Virus record (IMG/VR): IMGVR_UViG_3300020169_001518
Location: 1-57,709 of that record
Length of the DNA: 57,709 nt
Source of the DNA: a virus
Strand: one strand, 5' to 3'
Under the pieces are notes generated by a model. That model ran no database searches, was not told where the DNA came from, and was given only the letters and a program-made list of their open reading frames with translations. Within the stretch, counting starts at the first letter, position 1; each line of letters opens with the position of its first letter. The translations under genes and the position numbers were made by a program. Of this stretch, positions 1 through 8,378 are shown one piece after another.

Positions 1-223
1 TAATGCTATACATATATAACTATCTAATCATAGTCGACTATATAAGTATATACCAATCGATGTGGAGATCCGTGTACGATCTATGAAGGTGTCCCAACCT
101 TTTCTTCGCATATACACGCATCGATGGACAGTACCGCGCATGGGATATACAACGCATATATACGGCGGTATGCATATGGACTTAATATATAATATAATAT
201 CCAGTACGGTTATAGGGATATTC

Positions 224-288
224 ACCGTGGTAAGCATCATGGTGTAAGTACATTATATTAAGGTTGTAAGTACGGTGGTAAGCATTAT
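224..288. repeat. Imperfect direct repeats with GGTAAGCAT core
   Basis: Positions 224-240 and 272-288 match at 15 of 17 bases (core GTGGTAAGCAT) and lie 48 bp apart. A second pair, TGTAAGTAC, is nested between them at 243-251 and 265-273, 22 bp apart. No function is known. Confidence 0.55.
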
Positions 289-615
289 TACTTCTGGCAT
301 TGGTATAGCCTATTTATTTACCACGTATAGAGTAGTCATGGTCAATGTACGACCCCCACTTTGCGTTACCAAATATTACCGCATGTTTATTTGTGTTTCG
401 TTATGAACACCACGGGCCTTGCAGTATCCCCATGTGTCATTAAATGTTATTGTTAAATATTCATGGTTAACTGAATGTTCACGTGTGCACATTGCATTAT
501 CCTCATTGTTCACCACGTGTTCATATATACTTTAAGGTAAGTCGAAAATTGCTTGGGCGAGCCATCAAGGGGTTAACACCCGCCTCAAATCACTTCACAT
601 ACCATCGACTAAAAA

Positions 616-652
616 GGTCACATATCGATATATTTTCATATCAATAGTGACC
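616..652. other. Hairpin in noncoding region
   Basis: GGTCAC at 616-621 is the exact reverse complement of GTGACC at 647-652. An inner GATAT/ATATC pair can extend the stem. There is no clear T-run on either side, so it is not an obvious terminator. It could be part of an RNA structure or a protein-binding site. Confidence 0.5.
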
Positions 653-728
653 AATCTACATATCTTTGGACATACGTACATTTAAATTTCCATACGTTGC
701 CAATTATTGTTTAATGTTGTTGATTTAC

Positions 729-763
729 ATGCGCTTTAAACGGTGTATTATGCGATTTAAACG
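729..763. repeat. Two copies of ATGCG(C/A)TTTAAACG
   Basis: ATGCGCTTTAAACG at 729-742 and ATGCGATTTAAACG at 750-763 differ at one base and are offset by 21 bp, two helical turns. That spacing is typical of paired protein-binding sites. Each core holds the palindrome TTTAAA. Confidence 0.55.
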
Positions 764-825
764 CGTCGCTCTTGAACCAAGTACACGTTATTGAATAATA
801 TCCAGCGCTACTAAAACGCGTACAA

Positions 826-975
826 TTAACGTTTCATACCCTTAATGAACCGTGGTTGCTTACTTTGTTTAGCATGTTGTTTTTGATTAGGTGTTGGCGT
901 TGACGTTAACTTACCTTTACCTTTTAACCATTCCTTTAACGTTTGAATGTTACTTCTCATTGAATTTCTACTCAT
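826..975 (-). CDS. Small basic protein, 49 aa
   Basis: ATG at 975, TAA at 826-828. The product is Lys/Arg/Gln-rich (ends in KGMKR) and has no recognised domain. The stop of the upstream glycosyltransferase is only 7 nt away, so it is probably the last cistron of that operon. The composition (strongly basic, no hydrophobic segment) would fit a nucleic-acid-binding peptide, but that is only a guess. Confidence 0.55.
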   Translation of the reverse strand: MSRNSMRSNIQTLKEWLKGKGKLTSTPTPNQKQHAKQSKQPRFIKGMKR

Positions 976-982
976 AACTAAT

Positions 983-2182
983 TTATTTAGACCAATTTGT
1001 TTCTACTCGTTCTTCTTGTGGAACAATATGTTCCAACATATTTAACCAATCGTATACTCGAATTTCCCACGATTGTAATTTAACCCATTTTTTAGCGTTC
1101 ATTGTCTTACGATACCATTCATAGTGATATTGCTTATCATCATGACATGATCCCATATTTCTATTCATCGCCGTTATTGTTTTATTCTGGATATCTCCTC
1201 TAACTACATCTTCCATACCTTTCAATCCATATGCCTCAATAGACTCTAAATCTATTATATTAGCAAACGGTGTAATCAAGCTGTTCAAATTACCTGTGTT
1301 CGTTGATAGCATCTTAACTCCACCTACCATCATCTCTAAAGCGCTAATACAAAATGTCTCTGGATATACACTTGGATACAACCAATATTCTGCCTTAGAT
1401 ATCTCTGCATATAGCTTCTTAGGCGATAAGGCTCCTAACCACTTAATACCATCCATCTCCGGAACATTATAACCCCATTTTTCACTATAAGGTGGAGTAC
1501 AAATATGCAATGTTAAATTTGGATTGTTAGCCCTAAGTGTTGGGAACATTTCCAATAATGCATCCAATCCTCTATCTGTTGCACTCGAATATATGATTCT
1601 ATCCTTAACCTTCTCATCATTAACATCATCCCAATCGTTTAAATCGATTGCATTGCTCATAACGTGTATATACGTATTAGGATCTATGTTGTTGTGTGTG
1701 AAAGAGCTTGAATATTCTCTTTTGATATACTCACGTTGCCACCCACTTACACATACAATTCCATTCATCATTTTACTACCAAGTATTTCACGTGCGTTAT
1801 TCATTTTATTGCCCTTAAAGAAATCATGGAAATCCGTGTTGTGCATCCAAAATAAAGACTTATTATATGTAATACATGCTTCTTGTAATGCTTCAATATA
1901 ATGAATGTAATTAACACCTATTGCTATATCAAAGTGAGTGAATGCTATACTATTAGATCCACGTTCATTGCCTTTGTTTAATATCGCTTCATAGTCTATA
2001 TATGTTACTTTATTCATATAACAACCTTCTACATTACCTGTTACAATAACCTTATGACCTTCTTTAGCTAAATACTCTGCTAACTTAATAACACAATATT
2101 CACTACCACCTATGCCTTTAGTTTCCCAAGTTTGTTTGTTCCACTTGTCTTTACTATAACCTGTGTAGAATATTATCTTCAT
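983..2182 (-). CDS. GT4-type glycosyltransferase (GT-B fold)
   Basis: 399 aa. The N-terminal half begins with a beta strand (MKIIFYTGYS) and has the glycine-rich acceptor-side loop GIGGSEYCVIKLAEYLAKEG near residue 23. The C-terminal half has the donor-binding E-x7-E region PETFCISALE near residue 280, typical of GT4 enzymes. It should move a sugar from a nucleotide donor to a glycan or protein in the cytoplasm. Its ATG overlaps the stop of the acetyltransferase upstream (2179) by 4 nt, so the two are translationally coupled. Substrate unknown. Confidence 0.8.
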   Translation of the reverse strand: MKIIFYTGYSKDKWNKQTWETKGIGGSEYCVIKLAEYLAKEGHKVIVTGNVEGCYMNKVTYIDYEAILNKGNERGSNSIAFTHFDIAIGVNYIHYIEALQEACITYNKSLFWMHNTDFHDFFKGNKMNNAREILGSKMMNGIVCVSGWQREYIKREYSSSFTHNNIDPNTYIHVMSNAIDLNDWDDVNDEKVKDRIIYSSATDRGLDALLEMFPTLRANNPNLTLHICTPPYSEKWGYNVPEMDGIKWLGALSPKKLYAEISKAEYWLYPSVYPETFCISALEMMVGGVKMLSTNTGNLNSLITPFANIIDLESIEAYGLKGMEDVVRGDIQNKTITAMNRNMGSCHDDKQYHYEWYRKTMNAKKWVKLQSWEIRVYDWLNMLEHIVPQEERVETNWSK

Positions 2183-2595
2183 TGTTTAATCATTTCTATA
2201 TATTGTTTATCTCTTACTAATTTAGATTCACCTGTTGCTATAAATCCTAATTCCAAATATAATTGTTTAGCATGGTTGTCTTCAAATACCCATAATCGCC
2301 ATTTATCCTTTGTTGGTAATATTTGTTCATATGCTTGTCTTGCTATACCTTGCCTTCTAAAATCTGGATGTATGTCTATTCCAACTGTATCATCTTTAAT
2401 TCTAATGTAACCTATGTTTTGATTATCATTATAACTAATCATTTTCCATTGTGGTTTTGTTTTATTAAACCAATCCTCACATTCTGATAAATGAAATATT
2501 GAGTTATCTTCTAACATATCTCGAGTTGATTTATGACTTCTTATGTGTAATAAATCAGTTAAATCATTTACCGTTATATCTTTTAATGTTACCAA
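2179..2595 (-). CDS. GNAT family acetyltransferase
   Basis: 138 aa starting at TTG (2595); no in-frame ATG lies further upstream. The acetyl-CoA loop is visible as DIHPDFRRQGIARQAYEQIL (R/QxxGxA), and a late LYLELGFI strand is typical of GNAT enzymes. It sits between an oxygenase and a glycosyltransferase, so an acetylated sugar or amino-sugar substrate is plausible. It overlaps the end of the upstream oxygenase by 7 nt. Confidence 0.8.
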   Translation of the reverse strand: MVTLKDITVNDLTDLLHIRSHKSTRDMLEDNSIFHLSECEDWFNKTKPQWKMISYNDNQNIGYIRIKDDTVGIDIHPDFRRQGIARQAYEQILPTKDKWRLWVFEDNHAKQLYLELGFIATGESKLVRDKQYIEMIKQ

Positions 2596-3173
2596 TTATG
2601 TTTTTCTATTGTCATCGATCCTTCTTTAGCAGCTAATAATTCTGTTTGCCATAAATTAATTGCTATAGCATATCTTATCCCACGAGTTACTTCTGTTACT
2701 CTATGTTTGTGATTACCTGCATCAAATATTACTAACCTATTATAAACTGGTTGTATACGTTCTGGTTCATTGTCTTCACCTTTACTAAATATCTCTAAAT
2801 AACCACCATCTATATCCATTGGTTTTGGATAATATACTGTTCCAATTACTGGTCTAATTATTTCACCACCTTCTTGACCACCTGTTCTAGCCCAATGTAA
2901 TTCATCTTTATCATAATGTGGCCCTAAATCTTTATTTGCTTGATCTGGTCCATAAATTCCTGTCCAATATTCAAACCCAACTAAATTACTAATGCCTGGA
3001 ACACTATTACTTGCCCATATATTTTTAATTAAATGTTGTTTTTTAGTTATTGGTTCATTATTCCACCAACCATCCCACCACATGAAATTTCCATTTGGTC
3101 CAAAAAATGTTTCATCAGTAGATATTATATCTAAAAATACTTGGTCTTGTATAAAATCGTCTATTACTATCAT
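2589..3173 (-). CDS. 2OG-Fe(II) oxygenase (prolyl-4-hydroxylase-like)
   Basis: 194 aa, opening with MIVIDDFIQDQVF as in phage P4H-like oxygenases. The iron facial triad reads H-x-D in LGPHYDKDE and a distal His in GNHKHRVTEVTRG, with the following Arg (RGIRYAIAI) able to bind the 2OG carboxylate. The expected reaction is hydroxylation with O2 and 2-oxoglutarate; the substrate is unknown. It is downstream of the GT25-hydroxylase fusion and upstream of the acetyltransferase in one operon. Confidence 0.82.
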   Translation of the reverse strand: MIVIDDFIQDQVFLDIISTDETFFGPNGNFMWWDGWWNNEPITKKQHLIKNIWASNSVPGISNLVGFEYWTGIYGPDQANKDLGPHYDKDELHWARTGGQEGGEIIRPVIGTVYYPKPMDIDGGYLEIFSKGEDNEPERIQPVYNRLVIFDAGNHKHRVTEVTRGIRYAIAINLWQTELLAAKEGSMTIEKHNW

Positions 3174-3179
3174 AATTAT

Positions 3180-4607
3180 TTAATATATTTCACTATTACC
3201 TTTAATAAAACTAACTACTACATATCTAGTACCCTCAGTAACTGGTCTAGCTCCGTGTTTATGAGTTATATTTCCTGGATGTAATGTCATTACACCTATT
3301 TCTTTCGGATTAACATTACATTTATATTTATCAAAATATGTACCTCCACCTTTAAATTCACCTGGGTTCAAATTAACTAAAGTTGTTATATGACTATGAT
3401 CATGATGTAATCCTAAGTGTGCTTGTTCCTCTGGTTTGTATCTAATAATAAATGATTCATCCTGTAATTCATCCCATGATTTACCATCTAATTTAAATTT
3501 ATAAATGGCTAATGGTCTAACAAATTGATTAATTACTCTATTATAAATACCTTGCATGCCTAATACTTCAAGTAAATTATCTGTTGTAGGATAAAATTCA
3601 TGTCTATCATTTGTCCAATTAAATTGTTCACCTAATTCAATTAACTCATCACAAAATGCTTTTGTAAAAAATGGAAATGTATAAACATGAGTACATGGTT
3701 CATCTATTACTAAATCATATTCCTCATTTCTAATCTGAGGTGAAATATATTTGTTACACCATTCATCCCAATTATCTACATTTAATATATTAGGATTAAA
3801 ATCTGCTTTAACTTGTTTAACTTGATCACTTGGTGGTATAACAATTTCGTGTACTGGGTTTGCTTGTTTACTTTTTACCTCTTTAACATGATCAGGAGTA
3901 TATTCAGTTAATGAATCTGAAGCATAATTACTTGATTGGTTAATATAGTTTTTAGGTAAAGCATATTGCTTAAACCCATTGTGGAAACATTTATTTGCAT
4001 CTTCTCTATCATGAACACCAGCTATAGCAGGTAAAAATTCATCCCAAGGTATCATGTTAGTTAAATAATTAGAATCAAGTATTTCCTTCATACCTTTTCT
4101 AGATAATACATAAGCATGAGCATTAAATGAATATGATGTTTGAATTAATCCTTCATTTACTTTAACATCTTTTTCAGGATGGAGAGCATTACGACCTAAA
4201 TAACACATACTCCAATCATCAAGTAAATGATTTAATTCCCATTCAGGAAATTTTTCACCATTACCATAAAAATCTTCCTCTAATATTAATATATTTTCAA
4301 ACCCTTCATTATAGGCATTTTCAATAGTTGAATAATGTGATAAACCACATCCAATTTCACCTGGAGTTAAATCTCTACTCCACCAATTATTTTGAGGTAA
4401 TTTTGGATCATTTTTTAATTTCCACCATTTAGCTTGGTTATATTTTTTATATGGTGGTTCTATATTACCGTTTTGTAAATCCCAACCATTAATTGCTGGT
4501 ACAACATAAAATGGTGTATCAGTTTTCATTTTTAAGTCTTTAATTTTAACAGATATATCATGAGGTTCTGTTATTAAGCTTATAACGTATATAAAATCTA
4601 TTGTCAT
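3180..4607 (-). CDS. GT25 glycosyltransferase fused to lysyl hydroxylase-like 2OG oxygenase
   Basis: 475 aa in two parts. Residues 1 to about 230 resemble GT25 (LPS/collagen glycosyltransferase): YVISLI start, GEIGCGLSHYSTIENAYNEG, the acidic metal site LILEEDFYG and a YVLSRKGM segment. Residues about 305-475 are a lysyl-hydroxylase-like oxygenase: H401-H402-D403 (HHDHSHITT), GGGTYF, distal H449/H451 in HPGNITHKHG and R461 in TRGTRY-like EGTRYVVVSF. The line-up of HHD, GGG, HPG and GTRY matches animal PLOD enzymes closely. Animal LH3 and mimivirus L230 also join a glycosyltransferase to a lysyl hydroxylase, which suggests hydroxylysine formation and its glycosylation. Acceptor unknown; no collagen-like repeat protein is in the window. 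A promoter variant lies at 4629-4658. Confidence 0.8.
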   Translation of the reverse strand: MTIDFIYVISLITEPHDISVKIKDLKMKTDTPFYVVPAINGWDLQNGNIEPPYKKYNQAKWWKLKNDPKLPQNNWWSRDLTPGEIGCGLSHYSTIENAYNEGFENILILEEDFYGNGEKFPEWELNHLLDDWSMCYLGRNALHPEKDVKVNEGLIQTSYSFNAHAYVLSRKGMKEILDSNYLTNMIPWDEFLPAIAGVHDREDANKCFHNGFKQYALPKNYINQSSNYASDSLTEYTPDHVKEVKSKQANPVHEIVIPPSDQVKQVKADFNPNILNVDNWDEWCNKYISPQIRNEEYDLVIDEPCTHVYTFPFFTKAFCDELIELGEQFNWTNDRHEFYPTTDNLLEVLGMQGIYNRVINQFVRPLAIYKFKLDGKSWDELQDESFIIRYKPEEQAHLGLHHDHSHITTLVNLNPGEFKGGGTYFDKYKCNVNPKEIGVMTLHPGNITHKHGARPVTEGTRYVVVSFIKGNSEIY

Positions 4608-4628
4608 TGTGTTGTATTATGTATGTTT

Positions 4629-4658
4629 AATATACTAATTTTAAATTAAGTATCCTAG
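4629..4658 (-). promoter_or_regulatory. Promoter variant CTAGG-N17-AGTATATT
   Basis: On the minus strand CTAGG (4658-4654) precedes AGTATATT (4636-4629) with the same spacing as the phage promoter family. CTAGGATAC is identical to the copy at 13873-13902. It would drive the GT25-hydroxylase gene starting at 4607. Confidence 0.5.
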
Positions 4659-4925
4659 TTGTTTTATAAAATGAGTGCTCCAAGCAAATAAACCATTTAA
4701 GTTTAATAATACTAAATTCCATTGTTTCCTAGATGCAGTTTGTATCATTACACATATAAAACCAATTATAAATAATTTAGGTTCTAATGTCCACTGTCCT
4801 GCTATTAAAAATGCTGCACCAAAATATCCTACACGTGAAGCAAATTTTTGATATGATGTTAGTTTATTAGTATAAGCTAGCATCTTAAGCATTTTAAATT
4901 TAATTGATTTTTGTTTTAGTCTCAT
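4641..4925 (-). CDS. Small membrane protein, 94 aa
   Basis: After a basic N-terminus there are two or three hydrophobic segments (GYFGAAFLIAGQW, LFIIGFICVMIQTA, LVLLNLNGLFAW). No family is recognised. It directly abuts the stop of the zinc-ribbon-like gene upstream. Confidence 0.65.
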   Translation of the reverse strand: MRLKQKSIKFKMLKMLAYTNKLTSYQKFASRVGYFGAAFLIAGQWTLEPKLFIIGFICVMIQTASRKQWNLVLLNLNGLFAWSTHFIKQLGYLI

Positions 4926-5267
4926 TTATTCTAATTCAAAGTTTATATCTATATCATTTATATCATCAATAATTGGATAATAAGTATTTGATAAACGCTG
5001 ATCTTCCATTAAGCATTTTTTACATATATGCTTTCGAGTTATAGTTGTTATTAATTCATCATAAAAAACTAATTCTTCCTCAAATTGAGAACCTAAATTA
5101 ACTTTACTCCAATCAGCATTATTACCCCAAATATCATTTCTATGCACATCATTTATAATTGCATGTCTATCAATCTTCTTTTCCAACCATTCTAATAATG
5201 GTGATTTAGCAGCAAATACTACAGGCATATCTGTAGGTAGTGTGCACCACGAACAATTATTCTTCAT
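4926..5267 (-). CDS. Zinc-ribbon-like hypothetical protein
   Basis: 113 aa from the ATG at 5267; an in-frame ATG four codons earlier (5279) is possible. Two CxxC pairs, CSWC near the N-terminus and CKKC at about residue 89, suggest one structural zinc site. The start overlaps the stop of the oxygenase upstream by 11 nt. Function unknown. Confidence 0.65.
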   Translation of the reverse strand: MKNNCSWCTLPTDMPVVFAAKSPLLEWLEKKIDRHAIINDVHRNDIWGNNADWSKVNLGSQFEEELVFYDELITTITRKHICKKCLMEDQRLSNTYYPIIDDINDIDINFELE

Positions 5268-5865
5268 ACCAACCCTCATTTAAAGCATAGTCTTTGTCAA
5301 TAAAATAACCAAAACTTAACAATACTCTGGGTTTGTCTTTTTCAACTTTTGTAGTATAATGATCATGTATTCCAGCTAAACATCTCCATACTTCATTTTC
5401 TTTAACCTTATACTCAATTTTATCTATTACTGGATTACCTCCTTTTAATGGTTTAGATATTAACACATTAAATCTAGTATGTATTACATCTCCTAAGTAA
5501 TCATATGGTAAATCTTCATTTAGTGATTCATCTGGTCCTTCAACATTAAAATTAGCATCACTATGTTCATGTACTTGATGACCCTTTTGTGAATGACAAA
5601 TTAAATAGCCATAATTAGGTTCAATTTGAGTACTCATAGGCAAGTCAAATTGTTTCATTATAACATCTCCTATTTCCATTAATTCTGAATATGGGAAGTT
5701 TGCTTCTAATAATTCGTCATCAGGCATATGTAAATAATCCCTAGCAACAACATGACCTCCATGTTCAGGTTCCTCTGTAATGTATTTTTTTCTATTGTCT
5801 TCATTTAAGATCCAATCTAATAAAGGTTGTGTTAATTTTTTGTCTAATATAAATTTAGTTTTCAT
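5257..5865 (-). CDS. 2OG-Fe(II) oxygenase-like protein
   Basis: 202 aa. A likely H-x-D pair is in HEHSDANF and a distal His in AGIHDHYTT, followed by DKPRVLLSFGY with the candidate 2OG-binding Arg. The overall plan (iron site mid-protein, RVLLSF strand at the end) fits the double-stranded beta helix of this superfamily. It is one of three oxygenase-type genes within 4 kb. Substrate unknown. Confidence 0.65.
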   Translation of the reverse strand: MKTKFILDKKLTQPLLDWILNEDNRKKYITEEPEHGGHVVARDYLHMPDDELLEANFPYSELMEIGDVIMKQFDLPMSTQIEPNYGYLICHSQKGHQVHEHSDANFNVEGPDESLNEDLPYDYLGDVIHTRFNVLISKPLKGGNPVIDKIEYKVKENEVWRCLAGIHDHYTTKVEKDKPRVLLSFGYFIDKDYALNEGWYEE

Positions 5866-5871
5866 AATTTG

Positions 5872-6498
5872 TTATTTATTAGTTCCTTCTCTTCCATTAT
5901 ATAACCAATAAGGGTTTTTATAGTCAATATCATAATCAAGTGATTTTATAAATGGAATTTTAGCTGTAAAATTTCCACTACATGATATTCTATCTACATT
6001 TGAACCATTTCTAGGTGTAAAGTGCAATATATCTCTACTAAAAATATATAAATGCCCTGCTGTTGAATTTATTTCATATAATATTCTATTCCTATCTAGG
6101 TTAGTTATAAATACTAAATTACCAGCGTTTTCAGGCATGTGAGGATAATATACAAATGATAACCCAGGTGAGTTTTCTTCTTCATGATTGTGAATCATAG
6201 TTTGTTCACCTGGTGGAACAATATGACCCCATATTTCACCTATTGAAAATGTATTAGAACCAAATATTGAGTCTACTACTTCTTGAGTAGCGTATTCCAT
6301 CATTTCTAAGGATTCGTTTGATAAAGGTGTATCCTCATAAAATGTATGCTGTACATCAACTTCGCTTTGATTAGGTCTATCTTTACCAGTTGAATCTTTG
6401 GGGTTATTTCTTTGATCAATAATATCTTTTATTAAAGCATCATTGTCAACTTCTAATTTGTGTTGGGAATAATAAATCCCATTTATTAATTTAAACAT
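5872..6498 (-). CDS. Putative 2OG-Fe(II) oxygenase (2OG-FeII_Oxy_5-like)
   Basis: 208 aa. IVPPGEQTMIHNHEEENSPG gives the metal-binding His region, followed by LSFVYYP and NAGNLVF strands and the distal FSRDILHFTPRNGS-R segment. This pattern is common in marine phages, where the protein is annotated as a putative 2OG-Fe(II) oxygenase. The second metal residue is not obvious, so catalytic activity is less sure than the fold. Its start overlaps the small gene upstream by 8 nt. Confidence 0.65.
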   Translation of the reverse strand: MFKLINGIYYSQHKLEVDNDALIKDIIDQRNNPKDSTGKDRPNQSEVDVQHTFYEDTPLSNESLEMMEYATQEVVDSIFGSNTFSIGEIWGHIVPPGEQTMIHNHEEENSPGLSFVYYPHMPENAGNLVFITNLDRNRILYEINSTAGHLYIFSRDILHFTPRNGSNVDRISCSGNFTAKIPFIKSLDYDIDYKNPYWLYNGREGTNK

Positions 6499-6709
6499 CT
6501 ATAACTGCGTCTTCTATAGTTTTACATAAATATATTCTATCATTCTGTCTTACTGCTCTATCACATCCTAAATATTCAACCCACATACCAATTAATTTTT
6601 GATTCATTTTATTACTATTTTTATCTGTAACAAAATAAGCAGGATTAAAATCTCTTACTACTTGTAGTAAGTCATCATTTATTTTTATTAAATTGTACTG
6701 ATTGTTCAT
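6491..6709 (-). CDS. Hypothetical protein, 72 aa
   Basis: A small soluble protein with no recognised motif; it ends in a hydrophobic/acidic tail (TIEDAVIDV). It overlaps the genes on both sides, as is usual for compact phage cistrons. Confidence 0.6.
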   Translation of the reverse strand: MNNQYNLIKINDDLLQVVRDFNPAYFVTDKNSNKMNQKLIGMWVEYLGCDRAVRQNDRIYLCKTIEDAVIDV

Positions 6710-6812
6710 CTAATAATTGTTGTAACTGTTGTATTTCCATTTTAACCTTTACTGGTTGTGGTGAAACCCCTTTTAATAAAATTATTTTGTTTCTAATCTC
6801 TTTTATAGTCAT
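6675..6812 (-). CDS. Small protein, 45 aa, overlapping both neighbours
   Basis: ATG at 6812, TGA at 6675-6677. The product starts MTIKEIRNKIILLKGVSPQP and has a Gln-rich amphipathic helix (MEIQQLQQLLDEQ). It overlaps the cupin gene by 20 nt and the next gene by 35 nt in another frame. It fills what would otherwise be an 83-nt gap. Moderately supported. Confidence 0.45.
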   Translation of the reverse strand: MTIKEIRNKIILLKGVSPQPVKVKMEIQQLQQLLDEQSVQFNKNK

Positions 6813-7155
6813 CTTCTATTCTTATTATATCGTCCTCACCAAAGTAAGTCCCTGTTTGTACTTCAATAAATATTACTTCCTCATCCGTTTCGTTCCAAGC
6901 CCTATGCTTAGCTCCTAAAGGAATTGTTATTGACTCGCCAGGTGATCTAAATACTTTTTCATCATCTAATACAATTGTTAAATTTCCTGATACTATTGTC
7001 CAATTTTCTTTACGTTTATCATGATATTGGTATGATAATCTTTGACCTGGGTTTACTTTTATTTGTTTTACTTTACAATCATTATTATCAAGTAATACTG
7101 TGTATTCACCCCAAGGTCTTATTGCAAATTTATCAAATCCAAATGTGTTACTCAT
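6793..7155 (-). CDS. Cupin, mannose-6-phosphate isomerase type II-like
   Basis: 120 aa, a single cupin domain. RPWGEYTVLL opens it as in the C-terminal domain of GDP-mannose pyrophosphorylase/phosphomannose isomerase. Motif 1 residues follow (GQRLSYQYHDKRKENWTIVSG) and then the second metal His (IPLGAKHRAWN). The likely role is isomerising mannose-6-phosphate and fructose-6-phosphate to supply a nucleotide-mannose pathway. It has no pyrophosphorylase domain. Neighbouring genes are a GT2 enzyme and a nucleotidyltransferase. Confidence 0.78.
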   Translation of the reverse strand: MSNTFGFDKFAIRPWGEYTVLLDNNDCKVKQIKVNPGQRLSYQYHDKRKENWTIVSGNLTIVLDDEKVFRSPGESITIPLGAKHRAWNETDEEVIFIEVQTGTYFGEDDIIRIEDDYKRD

Positions 7156-7156
7156 A

Positions 7157-7939
7157 TTAAAATCCTAAATGTTTATCTCTACAAAATTCTAAATCAAATA
7201 TTGTTGTTCTTGGGTCTAAATCTTTAATATTAAATGGATGTTCCCAACAATCTAAAGTTCTCCAACCTGGACCCCATTTTTTAAATAAATATTCAAAGTT
7301 TTTTTCATTTGAATAATTTAATCCATCCATCATTTCTTGACTATACTTTTTAGTATTCATTCCAGTCTCATAATATTCAGTACCTTCACCGTGATAATAA
7401 TCGCGTTCTAAATTCCATACACGTTTCACTGGATTATTTTGTAAACGCATTATATAATCGCTATCCTCGCCGTAACATGGGTATAAATTTTCATCAAATA
7501 AACCATGACTTTGAACAACCCAATCTTTAATTAAAAATAAATCAAATGAACCTATTTTAAAATCACCTTCATTACCATGAACTAAACCTACAGTATCATC
7601 TTGAGCTGCATCATGCATTTCCTCTAAAAACCCTTCACTAAAACTAACATCATGGTTAGCTATAATCCAATAAGGCTCATTCATGTATGTTTTAATAATC
7701 ATATTCCAACCAGCAGCACAACCAATATTATAAGGCATAGTTGCTAATTTAAAATTTTTAATAAACGGATGAGGTTTACTAATCATAGCATTGATATCAT
7801 CATCTAATTCACCTTTGCCATTGTTATTAATTATTAAATAATTTTCTACTGGGTAGTCAACTGAATCAATTTGACGTTGTAACCATTTAGGCCCATTTAA
7901 AATTAGTACTCCTAATACAGGTATTGGTTTTTTACTCAT
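7157..7939 (-). CDS. GT2-like glycosyltransferase (GT-A)
   Basis: 260 aa. The N-terminal Rossmann-like half has VLGVLILNGPKWLQRQIDSV and the metal/donor loop ends in NHDVSF (DxD-like). YGEDSDYIMRLQ later resembles the ED catalytic base region of GT2 enzymes. It is coupled to the cytidylyltransferase-like gene downstream by an 8-nt overlap. Acceptor unknown. Confidence 0.75.
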   Translation of the reverse strand: MSKKPIPVLGVLILNGPKWLQRQIDSVDYPVENYLIINNNGKGELDDDINAMISKPHPFIKNFKLATMPYNIGCAAGWNMIIKTYMNEPYWIIANHDVSFSEGFLEEMHDAAQDDTVGLVHGNEGDFKIGSFDLFLIKDWVVQSHGLFDENLYPCYGEDSDYIMRLQNNPVKRVWNLERDYYHGEGTEYYETGMNTKKYSQEMMDGLNYSNEKNFEYLFKKWGPGWRTLDCWEHPFNIKDLDPRTTIFDLEFCRDKHLGF

Positions 7940-8378
7940 GGTTATTTGGTATAATATCTTTATTTTGTTTTATCGTTTGAACTGTAATTAAATCTTTTAA
8001 TTTTGTTGTTGACCAACCATGAGCTCTAGATGTGTAAACAATCTTTGGAGGTAAATCATCACCTGTAAATGGTTTACCAATATAATCTTCACCTAATATT
8101 CTAACATCAGGTTGAAAGTATTCAATTAAATCACGTAATTCCTCCTCAGTTTGATAAACAAATACTTCATCAATATAATGAATAGCCATTAATGCTCTAT
8201 ATCTTTCATATAAAGGTATTACTGGTTTGTATTTACTTTTTCTATGTAATGAAGGATCTTTTTGTAAAAATACAATAAAATGATCACAATGTTTTTTAGC
8301 ATCCTCGAATGTATAAATGTATCCTGGATGTAGTAAATCAAAATTACCAGCTGTAAATCCTACTATTTTGTTTTCCAT
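7932..8378 (-). CDS. Cytidylyltransferase-like (TagD/RfaE family)
   Basis: 148 aa from the ATG at 8378; an earlier in-frame start (8408) would overlap the upstream gene further. GFTAGNFDLLHPGYIYTFEDAKK carries the nucleotidyltransferase signature GxFDxxHxGH with Tyr in place of the last His. YTSRAHGWSTTKLKDLI matches the C-terminal ISTTxI nucleotide-binding segment. It should activate a sugar- or polyol-phosphate with CTP or ATP. The HPGY change could alter activity. Confidence 0.78.
   Translation of the reverse strand: MENKIVGFTAGNFDLLHPGYIYTFEDAKKHCDHFIVFLQKDPSLHRKSKYKPVIPLYERYRALMAIHYIDEVFVYQTEEELRDLIEYFQPDVRILGEDYIGKPFTGDDLPPKIVYTSRAHGWSTTKLKDLITVQTIKQNKDIIPNNHE

Larger units (their letters stand above)
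1..825. other. Noncoding, repeat-containing region
   Basis: About 825 bases without a convincing gene; stops are frequent in all frames and the two short ORFs here (plus 62-247, minus 28-240) look random. The texture differs from the rest of the window, with more CG and GTAC words. It holds short direct repeats (224-240 with 272-288; 729-742 with 750-763; the 10-mer TAATATCCAG at 195-204 and 796-805) and a good hairpin at 616-652. It lies at the downstream end of a long minus-strand gene series. It may be a regulatory, untranslated RNA or replication region; which one is unknown. Confidence 0.6.

Noticed and set aside
28-247. Two overlapping ORFs (minus 28-240 and plus 62-247)
   Set aside because: They overlap each other on opposite strands, have low-complexity AT-driven content and no domain, and sit in the noncoding region.
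3180-4607. Collagen-like substrate in the window for the lysyl hydroxylase
   Set aside because: No Gly-X-Y repeat stretch was found in any ORF; the target may lie elsewhere.
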